64,000 nt of DNA from Acidovorax soli. GTDB lineage: Bacteria; Pseudomonadota; Gammaproteobacteria; Burkholderiales; Burkholderiaceae_C. The notes below the pieces were generated by a model. The model was not told the origin of the DNA. It did no database searches and was given only the letters and a program-made list of their open reading frames with translations. Position numbers and translations under genes: made by a program. Where the stretch lies: NCBI RefSeq assembly GCF_900107605.1, contig NZ_FNQJ01000017.1, positions 18,330-82,329 on the forward strand. The letters run 5' to 3'. This document shows positions 53,915 through 62,791 of this stretch, piece after piece; position 1 is the first letter of the stretch, and every line of letters starts with the position of its first letter.

Positions 53915-56900
53915 TCAGGACAAACCCTTGATTTTAGGGGGCACGGGCGCGGGCTGGCCACGGCCCAGGCGGGCAAGTGCCCAGCGGGCCAGATCGTCCA
54001 TGTAGCAGTACACCACCGGCACCACCACCAGCGTCAACAGCGAGGAGGTGATCACGCCGCCAATCACGGCCTGGCCCATGGGCGCGCGCTGCTCCGAGCC
54101 CTCGGACAGCGCAAACGCCAGCGGGACCATGCCAAAGATCATGGCCAGCGTGGTCATCAAAATGGGGCGCAGCCGCACGCGGGCGGCCAGCAGCAGGGCC
54201 TCGGCGCGGGGCAGGCCGGGCACGGTGTGGCCGGCATCGTCGATATGCTCCGCCCGGGCACGGATGGCAAAGTCCACCAGCAAGATGGCATTCTTGGTGA
54301 CCAGGCCCATCAGCATCACCACCCCGATGATGGAGAACATCGACAGCGTGGAGCGGAACATCAGCAGCGCCAGCACCACGCCGATCAGCGTGAGCGGCAG
54401 CGAGGTCATCAGCGCCAGCGGCTGCAGGAAGCTCTTGAATTGGCTGGCCAGGATCATGTAGATGAACACGATGGCCAGCACCAGCGCCGAGATGGCGTAA
54501 CCGAACGACTCCGCCATGTTCTTGGTGGAGCCGCCAAACTGGTAGCGGTAGCCGGGGGGGAAGGCCACGCTGTCGAGCGCTTTCTTGATGTCATTCGACA
54601 CCTCGCCCGCCGATCGGTCGGCCACGTTGGCCGTCACGGCCACCTCGCGCGTAAGGTCGCGCCGGTTGATCTGGTTGGCGCCGGTGGATTCGCTCACCCG
54701 TGCCACCTGGTTCAGGCGCACGATGCGCGTGCCGCCATCGGCGGCTGCCAGCGCAAAGGGCAGGCGTTCCAGGTCCTGCGGCGTGGTGCGGGCCTCGGGG
54801 GCCAGGCGCACATTCACGTCGTAGGTCTGGTCGTCGGGCGCGCGCCAGTTGCCCACCGTGGTACCCGCCACCAGCGTGCGCAGCGAGGCGGCCAGCTGCG
54901 CCACCGACACCCCCAGGTCCGACGCCGCATCGCGCTGCAGATCGAGCGCGATCACGGGTTTGTCGGGCTTGGCGCTGGTGTCGAGGTCCACCAGGCCCGG
55001 AATGCCGTGGATCTTTTCGGAAACCGTTTTCGTCAGGCGCTCCAGTTCCTGCAGATCCGGCCCCTGCAGCGAAAACTCCACCTGTTTTTGGCCACCCACC
55101 GGGTCGAGCAGGCCCACATGGGTGACGGTGATGCCGGGCACTTGCTGAAGGCGCTCGCGCAGCACGCCCGACATGGCGTCCACACTCCGGCTGCGGTCCT
55201 TGCGGTCCACCAGGCGCACGTAGATGCTGGCGTACATCTTGCCCTGCGCAGTGCCGGTGTTGAGGGTGGACAGCGTGTAGCGCACCTCGGGAAACCCGCG
55301 CAGGATGCCCTCCACCTGGCGCGCCTTGGCCTCGGTGGCTTCGAGCGACGAGCCCACGGGTGTGTAGAAATTGACGGTGGTTTCCGAAAAATCGGCCTTG
55401 GGAACAAACTCGGTGCCCAGCAACGGCACCATGAAGACACTCAGCACAAAAATGGCCAGCGCGATGCCCAGGGTGGCGAGCTTGTGCACCAGCGACCAGC
55501 GCAGAATGCCCTGGTAGGCTTCGGCCAGGGCATCGGTGGCGCGGTCGAACCAGCCCGTCACGCGGCCGATGGTCCTGTCGTAGAACGTGACCGGCTCGGT
55601 ACGCTGCCCATGCGCATGGATGCTGGGGTCATGCCAGATGCTCGACAGCATCGGGTCGAGCGTGAAGCTGACAAACATCGAGATCAGCACCGCCGCCACG
55701 ATGGTGATGCCGAACTCATGGAAGAACTTGCCGATGATGCCGCCCATGAACCCGATGGGCAGGAACACGGCCACGATGGACAGCGTGGTGGCCAGCACGG
55801 CCAGGCCAATTTCCTGCGTTCCATCCATGGCCGCCTGGTAGGCGTTTTTGCCCATCTGCACGTGGCGCACGATGTTCTCGCGCACCACGATGGCATCGTC
55901 GATCAAGAGGCCCACGCACAGCGACAGCGCCATCAGCGTGATCATGTTGATGGTGAAGCCGAACAGGTTCATGAACAAAAATGTGCCGATCAGCGCAATC
56001 GGCAGCGTGAGGCCCGTGATGACAGTGGAACGCCATGAGTTCAGAAACAGAAACACGATCAGCACCGTGAGCAGGGCGCCCTCGATCAGCGTCTGGCGCA
56101 CGTTGTTCACGGCCACGCGAATCGGTCGGGCGCTGTCGCCGATGGTTGCCAGGCGCACACCAGGCGGCAGCTGGCGCTGGAGTTCGGCCACGGCGGCATT
56201 CAGGCCGTCCACCACCTCGATGGTGTTTTCGCCCTGTGATTTCTGCACCGACAGCAGCAGTGTGCGCTGGCCGTTGTACAGCGCCAGGCTTTCAACTTCC
56301 TGCGCGCCATCGTTGACGCGGGCCACCTGCTCCACCCGCACGGGGGCACCATTTTTACGGGCCACGATGATGCGGCCAAAGTCTTCGGGGCGCTGCATGC
56401 GCGCGTCGATCTGCACCACGCGCTCCTGGGCGAGGGACCGGATGGCGCCCACGGGCAAATCCTGGTTCTCGTTGCGCACGGCAGCCACCACCTGGTCGGG
56501 GGTCACGCCAAAGGCTTCGAGCGCCTGCGGGTTCAGGTAGATGTTGATCTCGCGCCGGGTCGCGCCCACCAGGTTCACGGCGCCCACGCCACGCACGTTT
56601 TCCAGCCGTTTCTTCAGGATCTGCTCGGCCCAGGTGGTCAGCTCCACGGCGCTTCGCTCCGTGCCCCCGGCCTGGTCGTCGGGCAGCACGGCCAGCGACC
56701 ACACGGCACGGCTGGCGGGGTCAAAGCGCAGCACGCACGGCTCTTTCACCTCGGTGCGCAGGGTGGGGCGGACAATGGCCACCTTCTCGCGCACGTCTTC
56801 GGCCGCCTTGCGGCCATCGATGTGCAGCTGAAACTCGATGATGACGACCGCCGTGCCCTCGTAGCTGCGCGAGGTGAGGGCGTTGATGCCGGCAATCGAG

Positions 56901-57115
56901 TTGACGCCTTCCTCGATCTTCTTGGTGACCTCGCTCTCGACGATTTCTGGCGAAGCGCCGGGGTAGTCCACCGTGACCACCACCACCGGAAAGTCGATGT
57001 CGGGAAACTGATCGACCTTGAGGCGCTGGTAGGAAAACAGGCCCAGCACCACGATGGCGAGCATCACCATGGTGGCGAACACCGGGTTTTTCAGGCTGAC
57101 CTGGGTGAACCACAT
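53915..57115 (-). CDS. RND efflux transporter permease
   Basis: A 1066-residue inner-membrane pump of the HAE/AcrB type. Twelve membrane helices in two halves, two large periplasmic loops, and the proton-relay Asp pair in [19 protein letters not shown] (about 398-415). The second half carries [14 protein letters not shown]. The N-terminus [19 protein letters not shown] is typical of the multidrug/solvent branch rather than the metal (CusA) branch. It follows the adaptor by 6 bp and would work with it and the TolC protein. Confidence 0.95.
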   Translation of the reverse strand: MWFTQVSLKNPVFATMVMLAIVVLGLFSYQRLKVDQFPDIDFPVVVVTVDYPGASPEIVESEVTKKIEEGVNSIAGINALTSRSYEGTAVVIIEFQLHIDGRKAAEDVREKVAIVRPTLRTEVKEPCVLRFDPASRAVWSLAVLPDDQAGGTERSAVELTTWAEQILKKRLENVRGVGAVNLVGATRREINIYLNPQALEAFGVTPDQVVAAVRNENQDLPVGAIRSLAQERVVQIDARMQRPEDFGRIIVARKNGAPVRVEQVARVNDGAQEVESLALYNGQRTLLLSVQKSQGENTIEVVDGLNAAVAELQRQLPPGVRLATIGDSARPIRVAVNNVRQTLIEGALLTVLIVFLFLNSWRSTVITGLTLPIALIGTFLFMNLFGFTINMITLMALSLCVGLLIDDAIVVRENIVRHVQMGKNAYQAAMDGTQEIGLAVLATTLSIVAVFLPIGFMGGIIGKFFHEFGITIVAAVLISMFVSFTLDPMLSSIWHDPSIHAHGQRTEPVTFYDRTIGRVTGWFDRATDALAEAYQGILRWSLVHKLATLGIALAIFVLSVFMVPLLGTEFVPKADFSETTVNFYTPVGSSLEATEAKARQVEGILRGFPEVRYTLSTLNTGTAQGKMYASIYVRLVDRKDRSRSVDAMSGVLRERLQQVPGITVTHVGLLDPVGGQKQVEFSLQGPDLQELERLTKTVSEKIHGIPGLVDLDTSAKPDKPVIALDLQRDAASDLGVSVAQLAASLRTLVAGTTVGNWRAPDDQTYDVNVRLAPEARTTPQDLERLPFALAAADGGTRIVRLNQVARVSESTGANQINRRDLTREVAVTANVADRSAGEVSNDIKKALDSVAFPPGYRYQFGGSTKNMAESFGYAISALVLAIVFIYMILASQFKSFLQPLALMTSLPLTLIGVVLALLMFRSTLSMFSIIGVVMLMGLVTKNAILLVDFAIRARAEHIDDAGHTVPGLPRAEALLLAARVRLRPILMTTLAMIFGMVPLAFALSEGSEQRAPMGQAVIGGVITSSLLTLVVVPVVYCYMDDLARWALARLGRGQPAPVPPKIKGLS

Positions 57116-57121
57116 GGCTGC

Positions 57122-58309
57122 TTACGGTGCGGCGCGCGATGCAGAGGCTGCGGCCGGGGTGGCGGTCGTGCTGTACCGGTTGTCGTGGATGCGCACAGGC
57201 GTGCCCTCGCGCAGCGAGCCCATGCGCCCGGCCACCACCGCCGTGCCCTCGGGCACGCCCTCGACCGCCACCAGCGTTTCGCCTCCCACCACGGCACGCT
57301 GGCCGGTCTTGACCGGCAGATACGCCACACGGCCGCTTTGCACCGCCTGCACGTAGGGCGCCGGTTTGTCGGTGCGCACGGCGTCCAGCGGCAGTGCCAG
57401 CACATCGGCATGCCCTGTGTCGAGCGCGCCCTGCACAAACAGCCCCTGGCGCAGCACCGGTATCGCCGCGCCCTGCTCGATGACCAGGTACACCGGCACG
57501 GTGCGGCTGCCGGCCTGGGCGCTGGGGTTGATGCGGACCACAGAGGCCACGATGGGGCTGGCCACGCCCTCGATCCGCAGGCGGGCCTTTTGTCCCACGC
57601 GCACGGCCCATGAGTCGGTCGGGCTCAGCAGGGCTTCGAGTTCCAGCCGCGACAGGTCCACCACCTCGACGATGCGGGCATCCACCCCCACGCGCTCGCC
57701 GGGCTGCGCCAGCCGCTGCGACACCTGGCCCGTCAAAGGGCTGCGCAGCACGGTGTCGTCCAGCGCCTTGCGCGCTACATCGGCAGCAGCCAGGGCCGCC
57801 TGGTAGGTCGATTGCGCGGCCTCCAGGCTGGCCTGCGAAGTGACCAGCGCCGTGGCAGAAATGAAGCCCTGGTCCACCAGCGCGCGGTTGTTGGTGAACT
57901 GGCGCTGGCTGATATCCACCTGCGCTTTGGCGGCATCGGCCTGCTGCTGGGCCTGGCGCAGACGGGCCCGCGCCTCGGTGGGGTCGATGCGGGCGATTTC
58001 CTGCCCGGCGCGCACGCTGTCGCCCTCGCGCAGGGTCAGGCCCTGCAGCTCGCCCGCCGCGCGGGCCCTGACCATGGCAGACTCCACGGCGCGCAGCGCG
58101 CCCGACACCGGCACCGCCAGGGCAAGGCTTTGGCGCTGCACGGTGACCAGCTCGCCCGGCGCCAGGTCCAGCATGGCTTCCTTGCCCTGCACGCTGGCTT
58201 CGGCCAAGGCCTTTTGCTGCGCCTGCCGCGCGGCCAGTGCGCGCCAGATGCCGCCGCCCACCAGCACAACGATGGTGGCAACAGCCATCCAGACAATCCA
58301 GCGTTTCAT
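57122..58309 (-). CDS. RND efflux periplasmic adaptor (membrane fusion protein)
   Basis: A 395-residue adaptor. One N-terminal membrane anchor (IVWMAVATIVVLVGGGIWRAL), a split lipoyl domain around a coiled-coil hairpin (EARARLRQAQQQADAAKAQVD...ALAAADVARKAL), a beta barrel and membrane-proximal domain. It links the pump to TolC. The start at 58309 overlaps the stop of tetR (ATGA), so expression is coupled to the regulator. Confidence 0.93.
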   Translation of the reverse strand: MKRWIVWMAVATIVVLVGGGIWRALAARQAQQKALAEASVQGKEAMLDLAPGELVTVQRQSLALAVPVSGALRAVESAMVRARAAGELQGLTLREGDSVRAGQEIARIDPTEARARLRQAQQQADAAKAQVDISQRQFTNNRALVDQGFISATALVTSQASLEAAQSTYQAALAAADVARKALDDTVLRSPLTGQVSQRLAQPGERVGVDARIVEVVDLSRLELEALLSPTDSWAVRVGQKARLRIEGVASPIVASVVRINPSAQAGSRTVPVYLVIEQGAAIPVLRQGLFVQGALDTGHADVLALPLDAVRTDKPAPYVQAVQSGRVAYLPVKTGQRAVVGGETLVAVEGVPEGTAVVAGRMGSLREGTPVRIHDNRYSTTATPAAASASRAAP

Positions 58310-58995
58310 GGCGATCGGGTCGTTGAAGGACCGGAGGAGGGCGCAGCCGCGCACAGGCCGTGCAGGATGTTGTCGGCCTGCATGGCCAGGTATTTTTCGG
58401 GGTCCAGGTCCTGGGCATCCGGTACGCAGGCGCCCATGGAGTGCTTCCACAGCATCAGAAAGATCATCGGGGCCAGCACCAAGTACACCGCGTAGTCCAT
58501 GTCGAGCGGCCGGAATTCTTTGCGGTCCACACCCCGCTGCAGGATGCGTCGGATCAGCGCCTGGCCCGGGTCCATCACCTCGCGCTGGTAGAACTGGGTG
58601 ATTTCAGGAAAATGGTGGGCTTCGCTCAGCATGAGCTTGGTGATGCCCGAGGTCTTGGTGCTGCCGATGCGCTCCCACCACACCTGGTAGCAGTAGCGCA
58701 GCAGGTCGTCGGTGCTGCCCTCGAAGGCGTCGAGCTCCAGCGTCCATTCGGCAAAACGGCCCGCGATGTTTTCGCGCACCACGGCCTTGAACAGCTCTTC
58801 CTTGCTGGGAAAGTAAAGAAACAGCGTGCCCTTGGACACCCCCGCACGCGCCGCCACCTCATCCACCCGGGTGGCTGCAAAGCCTTTTTCGACAAACAGA
58901 TCCAGCGCGGCCTCGATGAGTTCGCCGGGGCGCGCCTGCTTGCGCCGTTCGCGTTTGGCCACCGTGCCGGGAAGGGGGGAAGATTCGGACTGCAT
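58306..58995 (-). CDS. TetR/AcrR-family repressor of the efflux operon
   Basis: A 229-residue regulator with the N-terminal HTH (FVEKGFAATRVDEVAARAGVSKGTLFLYFPSKEEL, residues about 32-66, shown here in part) and a ligand-binding C-terminal domain. First gene of the efflux operon. A dyad 8 bp before its start (59003-59020) is a plausible operator, so it probably represses its own operon until an inducer binds. Confidence 0.92.
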   Translation of the reverse strand: MQSESSPLPGTVAKRERRKQARPGELIEAALDLFVEKGFAATRVDEVAARAGVSKGTLFLYFPSKEELFKAVVRENIAGRFAEWTLELDAFEGSTDDLLRYCYQVWWERIGSTKTSGITKLMLSEAHHFPEITQFYQREVMDPGQALIRRILQRGVDRKEFRPLDMDYAVYLVLAPMIFLMLWKHSMGACVPDAQDLDPEKYLAMQADNILHGLCAAAPSSGPSTTRSP

Positions 58996-59002
58996 CTGTT
59001 AA

Positions 59003-59020
59003 TGACTGACTGGTTAGTAA
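59003..59020. promoter_or_regulatory. Candidate TetR operator between efflux operon and msrA remnant
   Basis: TGACTGAC (59003-59010), TG, GTTAGTAA (59013-59020): the halves are inverted repeats matching at 6 of 8 positions, a usual size for TetR-family sites. It lies immediately upstream of the regulator gene and within the former msrA promoter region. Confidence 0.55.
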
Positions 59021-59090
59021 TATAGCCAGCGCCCGCAGCGGCGTCAATTCATAATGCGGCGCTGCACATCCACTGAGCAAGGAAACTTCC

Positions 59091-59153
59091 ATGAGACAGC
59101 AAACCATCACGCTCGGCGGCGGTTGTTTTTGGTGCCTCCAATCACCTTACTGA
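59091..59153 (+). pseudogene. msrA: msrA 5' fragment cut by the arsenic island
   Basis: ATG at 59091 after AAGGAA starts MRQQTITLGGGCFWCL, the beginning of peptide-methionine sulfoxide reductase MsrA with its catalytic Cys in GGGCFWC. After codon 16 (59136-59138) homology ends, the DNA becomes AT-rich and a stop follows at 59151-59153. The remaining 150 or so codons of MsrA are absent from the window. I read this as an insertion with its left end at about 59139. The 3' part may survive beyond the other end of the element. Confidence 0.88.
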
Positions 59154-59184
59154 TTTTTGTCCCTATAAATCAATAAGATAGGTT

Positions 59185-59219
59185 TTGACAAAAAAATATT
59201 TGCCAAATTTTTGGCAAAT
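59185..59219 (+). promoter_or_regulatory. ArsR operator/promoter region
   Basis: TTGACA (59185-59190) is followed by a perfect 10-bp inverted repeat ATTTGCCAAA (59198-59207), TT, TTTGGCAAAT (59210-59219). The dyad covers the region where RNA polymerase would contact the -10 side, 90 bp before arsR. This is the expected arrangement for ArsR repression relieved by arsenite. Confidence 0.65.
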
Positions 59220-59309
59220 CTTAAGCCTATCCAAGCCACCCCACGAGTGCCATCAGCAACACCTCAAAGCTGGCTTGATCTTCCTCATCATTTCCACTAT
59301 CATAGAAAT

Positions 59310-59663
59310 ATGGAAACGAAGAACATCATTGTCATGCTGGGTGCTCTGGCTCAAGAGTCACGTCTAGCCACCTTCCGCCTACTGGTGCAGGCAGGCCCTG
59401 AAGGACTTTCAGCAGGAAAGATCGGTGAGGGGCTTGGTGTGCCACCAGCCACCTTGTCCTTCCACCTCAAAGAGTTGAGTCATGCAGGACTGGTGCAGTC
59501 CAAGCAGGCAGGTCGCTTTGTCATCTACACCGCTGACTTCTCTGCCATGAACAACCTTGTTGGCTATCTCACAGAGAACTGTTGTGGTGGCAATCCTTGC
59601 TCACCCATTTCTGTCTGCGACCCCACTTGTGCAACCAGTGATAAGGAAAAGGAACCGTCATGA
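59310..59663 (+). CDS. arsR: ArsR-family arsenite-responsive repressor
   Basis: A 117-residue winged-helix repressor: GALAQESRLATFRLL, recognition helix region (PPATLSFHLKELSHAGLVQ). The cysteines lie at the C-terminus, Cys91, Cys92 and Cys97 (ENCCGGNPC), the type 2 arsenite site described for Acidithiobacillus ArsR, not the ELCVCDL type; Cys103 and Cys107 follow. Start at 59310 gives the natural protein. It overlaps arsI by 4 bp. Confidence 0.93.
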   Translation: METKNIIVMLGALAQESRLATFRLLVQAGPEGLSAGKIGEGLGVPPATLSFHLKELSHAGLVQSKQAGRFVIYTADFSAMNNLVGYLTENCCGGNPCSPISVCDPTCATSDKEKEPS

Positions 59664-60157
59664 AACGAATGCATGTTCATATCCGTGTAGCCGATCTGGC
59701 ACACAACATCAGCTTTTATTCGGCACTTTTCAATGCTGAACCTGCTGTTGTGAAAAACGACTATGCAAAGTGGATGCTGGAAGACCCAAGAATCAACTTT
59801 GCCATTTCCAGCCGCACCGATGAAACAGGCTTGGATCACCTTGGCTTTCAGGTTGATTCTGCTGAAGAACTCCATGAAATGAATAGCCGTTTGGCAAAAG
59901 CAGAACTGCCTATTGAAACAGAAGAAGGTGCGGCCTGCTGCTATGCCAAGTCCAATAAGCATTGGACTGTTGATCCTCAAGGTATTGCTTGGGAAAGCTA
60001 CCAGACACTAGACACCATTCCCACCTTCAATGAAAAGGAAGAGCAGCAAGGTATTGCTTCTGCCTGCTGCACACCTGCACCTGTAGCAACCGCCATCAAG
60101 CCAAAGGCTGCTGCTGCCTGTTGTGCTCCTAGTTCAAATAAATCTAGCTGCTGCTAA
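59660..60157 (+). CDS. arsI: ArsI-type C-As lyase (glyoxalase/dioxygenase fold)
   Basis: A 165-residue vicinal-oxygen-chelate protein. Metal ligands expected from ArsI: His5 (MHVHIRV, His7 also near), His60 in GLDHLGFQ and Glu112 in WESY; trivalent-arsenic pair Cys93-Cys94 in AACCYAKS. ArsI cleaves the C-As bond of methyl- and aromatic As(III), giving arsenite that Acr3 can export. A C-terminal tail adds three more vicinal cysteine pairs (136-137, 154-155, 164-165). It overlaps arsR and precedes arsC. The alternative name CadI refers to the same family. Confidence 0.88.
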   Translation: MKRMHVHIRVADLAHNISFYSALFNAEPAVVKNDYAKWMLEDPRINFAISSRTDETGLDHLGFQVDSAEELHEMNSRLAKAELPIETEEGAACCYAKSNKHWTVDPQGIAWESYQTLDTIPTFNEKEEQQGIASACCTPAPVATAIKPKAAAACCAPSSNKSSCC

Positions 60158-60178
60158 TTCACCAAGAAAGGTATTACC

Positions 60179-60685
60179 GTGACTGACAAAACCTACAATG
60201 TGCTGATTCTCTGCACTGGAAATTCAGCCCGTAGCATCATGGCTGAAGCACTGATCAACTCAATGGGCAATGGTCGTTTCCATGCCTATAGTGCTGGCAG
60301 CACACCCACTGGCAAAGTGAATCCTTTTGCCATTGAAAAGGTTCAATCGGTTAAATATCCGATTGAAAACCTCAGAAGCAAAAGCTGGGATGAATTTGCT
60401 ACAGCAGATGCACCCAAAATGGATTTCATCATCACCGTTTGTGACAATGCTGCTGGTGAAGTCTGTCCTATTTGGCCTGGTCAGCCTATCTCAGCACATT
60501 GGGGCTTTGAAGATCCAGCAGCAGTAGAAGGCACTGATGAAGAGAAACGAAAAGCCTTTGATAAGGTATTCCGCCTCATGCTGACTCGTGTTGGTTTGTT
60601 CGTGAATCTGCCATTGAAGGTGCTGGATAACACTGCCATCAAAAAAGAACTGACCAACATTGCCAACACCACGAAGGCAGAATGA
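60179..60685 (+). CDS. arsC: Arsenate reductase, low-molecular-weight phosphatase type
   Basis: A 168-residue LMW-PTP-fold reductase. P-loop CTGNSARS with the nucleophile Cys12 and Arg18; further cysteines Cys88 (ITVCDN) and Cys95 (EVCPIWPG), the relay positions of this family. It converts arsenate to arsenite. GTG start at 60179 after AAGAAAGG. It overlaps acr3 by 4 bp. Confidence 0.93.
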   Translation: MTDKTYNVLILCTGNSARSIMAEALINSMGNGRFHAYSAGSTPTGKVNPFAIEKVQSVKYPIENLRSKSWDEFATADAPKMDFIITVCDNAAGEVCPIWPGQPISAHWGFEDPAAVEGTDEEKRKAFDKVFRLMLTRVGLFVNLPLKVLDNTAIKKELTNIANTTKAE

Positions 60686-61701
60686 ACAAGTTTGAACGGT
60701 ATCTAACCTTATGGGTTGGCTTGTGCATTGGGGTGGGAATTCTCTTAGGTCAGAGCTTCCCTAATGTGTTCAAGACCATAGGCAGCATGGAGGTTGCTCA
60801 AGTCAATCTCCCTGTTGGTGTGCTGATCTGGATCATGATTATTCCCATGCTCATGAAGATTGATTTCAGGGCTATGGGTCAAGTTCGTGAGCATTGGAAA
60901 GGTATTGGAGTCACTCTGTTTGTCAATTGGGCAGTGAAGCCGTTTTCAATGGCATTCTTGGCATGGCTCTTCATCAGCAAGATTTTTGCCGAATGGCTTC
61001 CTCAAGGTGAATTGGAAAGCTATACCGCTGGATTGATCATATTGGCTGCTGCACCTTGCACAGCAATGGTGTTTGTTTGGAGCCGACTAACAGGAGGTGA
61101 TCCACTATTCACACTCTCACAGGTGGCATTGAACGACACCATCATGATTGTGGCTTTTGCTCCAATCGTGGCTTTGCTGCTGGGCATGTCCACCATTGTG
61201 GTGCCGTGGGCAACACTGCTGCTGTCAGTGGCCCTTTATATCTTGGTGCCTGTTATCTTGGCTCAACTGGCACGAAGAGCATTGCTCGGTCGTGGAGAGG
61301 CATACTTTGAAGCAGTGATGCACCGGCTATCACCTTGGTCTATGTCTGCCTTGTTGGTTATGCTGATCTTGCTGTTTGCATACCAAGGACAAGCTATTGT
61401 TGAGAAGCCTGCGATTATTGCCATGCTTGCAGTGCCTATTCTTGTGCAAGTGTTCTTCACATCAGGACTTGCTTACTGGTTGAATAGGAAGGCAGGAGAA
61501 AAGCATAGTGTGGCTTGTCCCTCTGCATTGATTGGAGCCAGCAACTTCTTTGAATTGGCTGTTGCAGTTGCTATCGGTTTGTTTGGACTTCAATCAGGTG
61601 CAGCACTGGCAACGGTGGTAGGTGTGCTGGTTGAAGTGCCTGTTATGCTGATAGTGGTCAGAATCGTTAATGCTTCAAAACCTTGGTATGAAGCTGCATA
61701 A
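60682..61701 (+). CDS. acr3: ACR3-family arsenite efflux transporter
   Basis: A 339-residue transporter with ten hydrophobic helices. The conserved transport Cys lies in AAAPCTAMVFVWSRLT (fourth helix, about residue 129) and the Glu in ASNFFELAVAVAIG (ninth helix region). ACR3 pumps As(III) out using the proton gradient. Last gene of arsR-arsI-arsC-acr3; a terminator follows directly. Many databases call this gene arsB, but ArsB proper is unrelated. Confidence 0.94.
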   Translation: MNKFERYLTLWVGLCIGVGILLGQSFPNVFKTIGSMEVAQVNLPVGVLIWIMIIPMLMKIDFRAMGQVREHWKGIGVTLFVNWAVKPFSMAFLAWLFISKIFAEWLPQGELESYTAGLIILAAAPCTAMVFVWSRLTGGDPLFTLSQVALNDTIMIVAFAPIVALLLGMSTIVVPWATLLLSVALYILVPVILAQLARRALLGRGEAYFEAVMHRLSPWSMSALLVMLILLFAYQGQAIVEKPAIIAMLAVPILVQVFFTSGLAYWLNRKAGEKHSVACPSALIGASNFFELAVAVAIGLFGLQSGAALATVVGVLVEVPVMLIVVRIVNASKPWYEAA

Positions 61702-61707
61702 AAGAAG

Positions 61708-61735
61708 AAGGCTAGTCTTGCGACTAGCCTTTTTT
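61708..61735 (+). terminator. Rho-independent terminator of the ars operon
   Basis: GGCTAGTC (61710-61717), loop TTGC, GACTAGCC (61722-61729), then TTTTTT (61730-61735). It begins 7 bp after the acr3 stop. Confidence 0.92.
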
Positions 61736-61743
61736 CTTTTCGT

Positions 61744-61869
61744 TAGATTCGGCACCACCCGGTTTCTAACAGCACACTCTTGACAATCCGAAAATTTTTC
61801 ATAGAAGTGTACTACCACGAACGATTTAATCATATTTGATTTTTTGATATTGTCAACAACCCGAATCTA
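61744..61869. repeat. 126-bp nested inverted repeat (MITE-like) in the gene-free region
   Basis: TAGATTCGG (61744-61752) pairs with CCGAATCTA (61861-61869), a perfect 9-bp terminal inverted repeat. Inside it TTGACAAT (61780-61787) pairs with ATTGTCAA (61849-61856). No protein is encoded. It could be a small non-autonomous element or the foot of a large RNA/DNA hairpin; no target duplication is clear. Confidence 0.45.
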
Positions 61870-61873
61870 TTTA
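61844..61873 (+). promoter_or_regulatory. Candidate promoter for the hairpin-rich region
   Basis: TTGATA (61844-61849), an 18-bp spacer and TATTTA (61868-61873) form a reasonable sigma-70 promoter that would start a transcript near 61880, just where the run of hairpins begins. Confidence 0.35.
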
Positions 61874-61879
61874 ATTGCT

Positions 61880-62723
61880 CTTGGTGAAAATCAAGGGCAT
61901 TTTTTATGCCCTGAAAGATAGGTTGAAGTGTTATATGTCCTTGGGCAAAAAGAGTAATCGTAAGACCCCTGACTCAGCATCGGTCAACCTATGAAGAAGA
62001 CAGAGCTTTGAGAATGCTTGTTCTTGGTTGCACCATACAGCGATGAACAAAATGCAGAACTTGAGTGATTGGGCATTAATTAGCAACCAGGAAGAATCCT
62101 GTGGCCCGCACAACAAGCAGTCCCAAAATTCTGGAAGTATTCAGTCAGTCATTTGTGTGACGAAAAGAGCATGGCTCAATAAATGATTTGTTTGGCGGCA
62201 AATTTGCAGCGATACGGCATAAGGTAAGTCCGACAGGCAACAGGTGAAAGGTTGCCACAATCAGCCAAATGAACGAGCCCAATAGCACAAATGCTTCTAT
62301 CCAAGGATAGGAGAGCTTCTTTCAAGCTGCTGATGGTAGGTCACTTATACCAACCTACCACAAGCCAGATGTTGGGAGGTGCGAGCACTATAGGTTTAGG
62401 CTTACTTCTGTAAAAGGAAGGTCTTGGATACCCTGCACCCTACCGTTAGATTGGTAGAAAGAAACCAGGATTCGGAAAGGTTACTAACAACCTCATGGGC
62501 CGTTTTCAATTGAATGAAGATACGGCAAAGGCAGAATTGCACTAGAACTCAAATTTGCTGAGATTTTTCTAGTCAGCAAGGGATAAGGCTTTGCCGTTTT
62601 TCGTTAGAAAAACGCAAAGACTAGGTCATCTTAATAAGAGGATGAATTAATCATCATCTAAGCAAAGATGATGATGACTCAGTCACCAAAGAGAAATCTC
62701 GTAGAGGTTCTATGAAATAGAAC
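61880..62723 (+). ncRNA. Candidate long structured non-coding RNA
   Basis: About 840 bp without a convincing reading frame but with many perfect stems: ATAGGTTGA/TCAACCTAT (61918/61984), TGGTTGC/GCAACCA (62025/62083), GGCAAC/GTTGCC (62236/62251), TGGTAGGT/ACCTACCA (62334/62353), CTACC/GGTAG (62440/62453), CGGCAAAG/CTTTGCCG (62523/62589) enclosing ACTAGAA/TTCTAGT (62541/62567), which itself encloses CTCA/TGAG, then CGTTTTTC-GTTA-GAAAAACG (62595-62614), TCATCATCT/AGATGATGA (62651/62666) and GTTCTAT/ATAGAAC (62707/62717). The nested and enclosing stems look like a folded RNA rather than chance. It matches no RNA family I can identify; strand is inferred from the candidate promoter. Confidence 0.5.
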
Positions 62724-62791
62724 TAAATTGGCAGAGCGAAAAATTTGACTTCCTTTTTTCATTTCTTATGATTTTGGAAAAAGGAGAGATC

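Noticed and set aside
52697..56038. 1113-codon open frame on the plus strand opposite pump, pcm and rhodanese genes
   Set aside because: It runs across several real genes on the other strand and its translation is His/Gln/Arg-rich without domains.
59139..59220. Tn7-like or Tn3-like transposon end at the msrA junction
   Set aside because: The sequence at the junction does not match terminal repeats of either type that I know, and no transposase gene is visible next to it.
61931..62116. 61-codon minus-strand frame in the gene-free region
   Set aside because: No ribosome site, no family, and it overlaps several strong stems; probably chance.
62201..62300. Possible RNase P-like motifs (GGTAAGTCCG and AGGTGAAAGG) in the hairpin-rich region
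   Set aside because: The order and spacing of conserved RNase P regions do not fit and the flanking helices are absent; I keep only the general call of a structured RNA.
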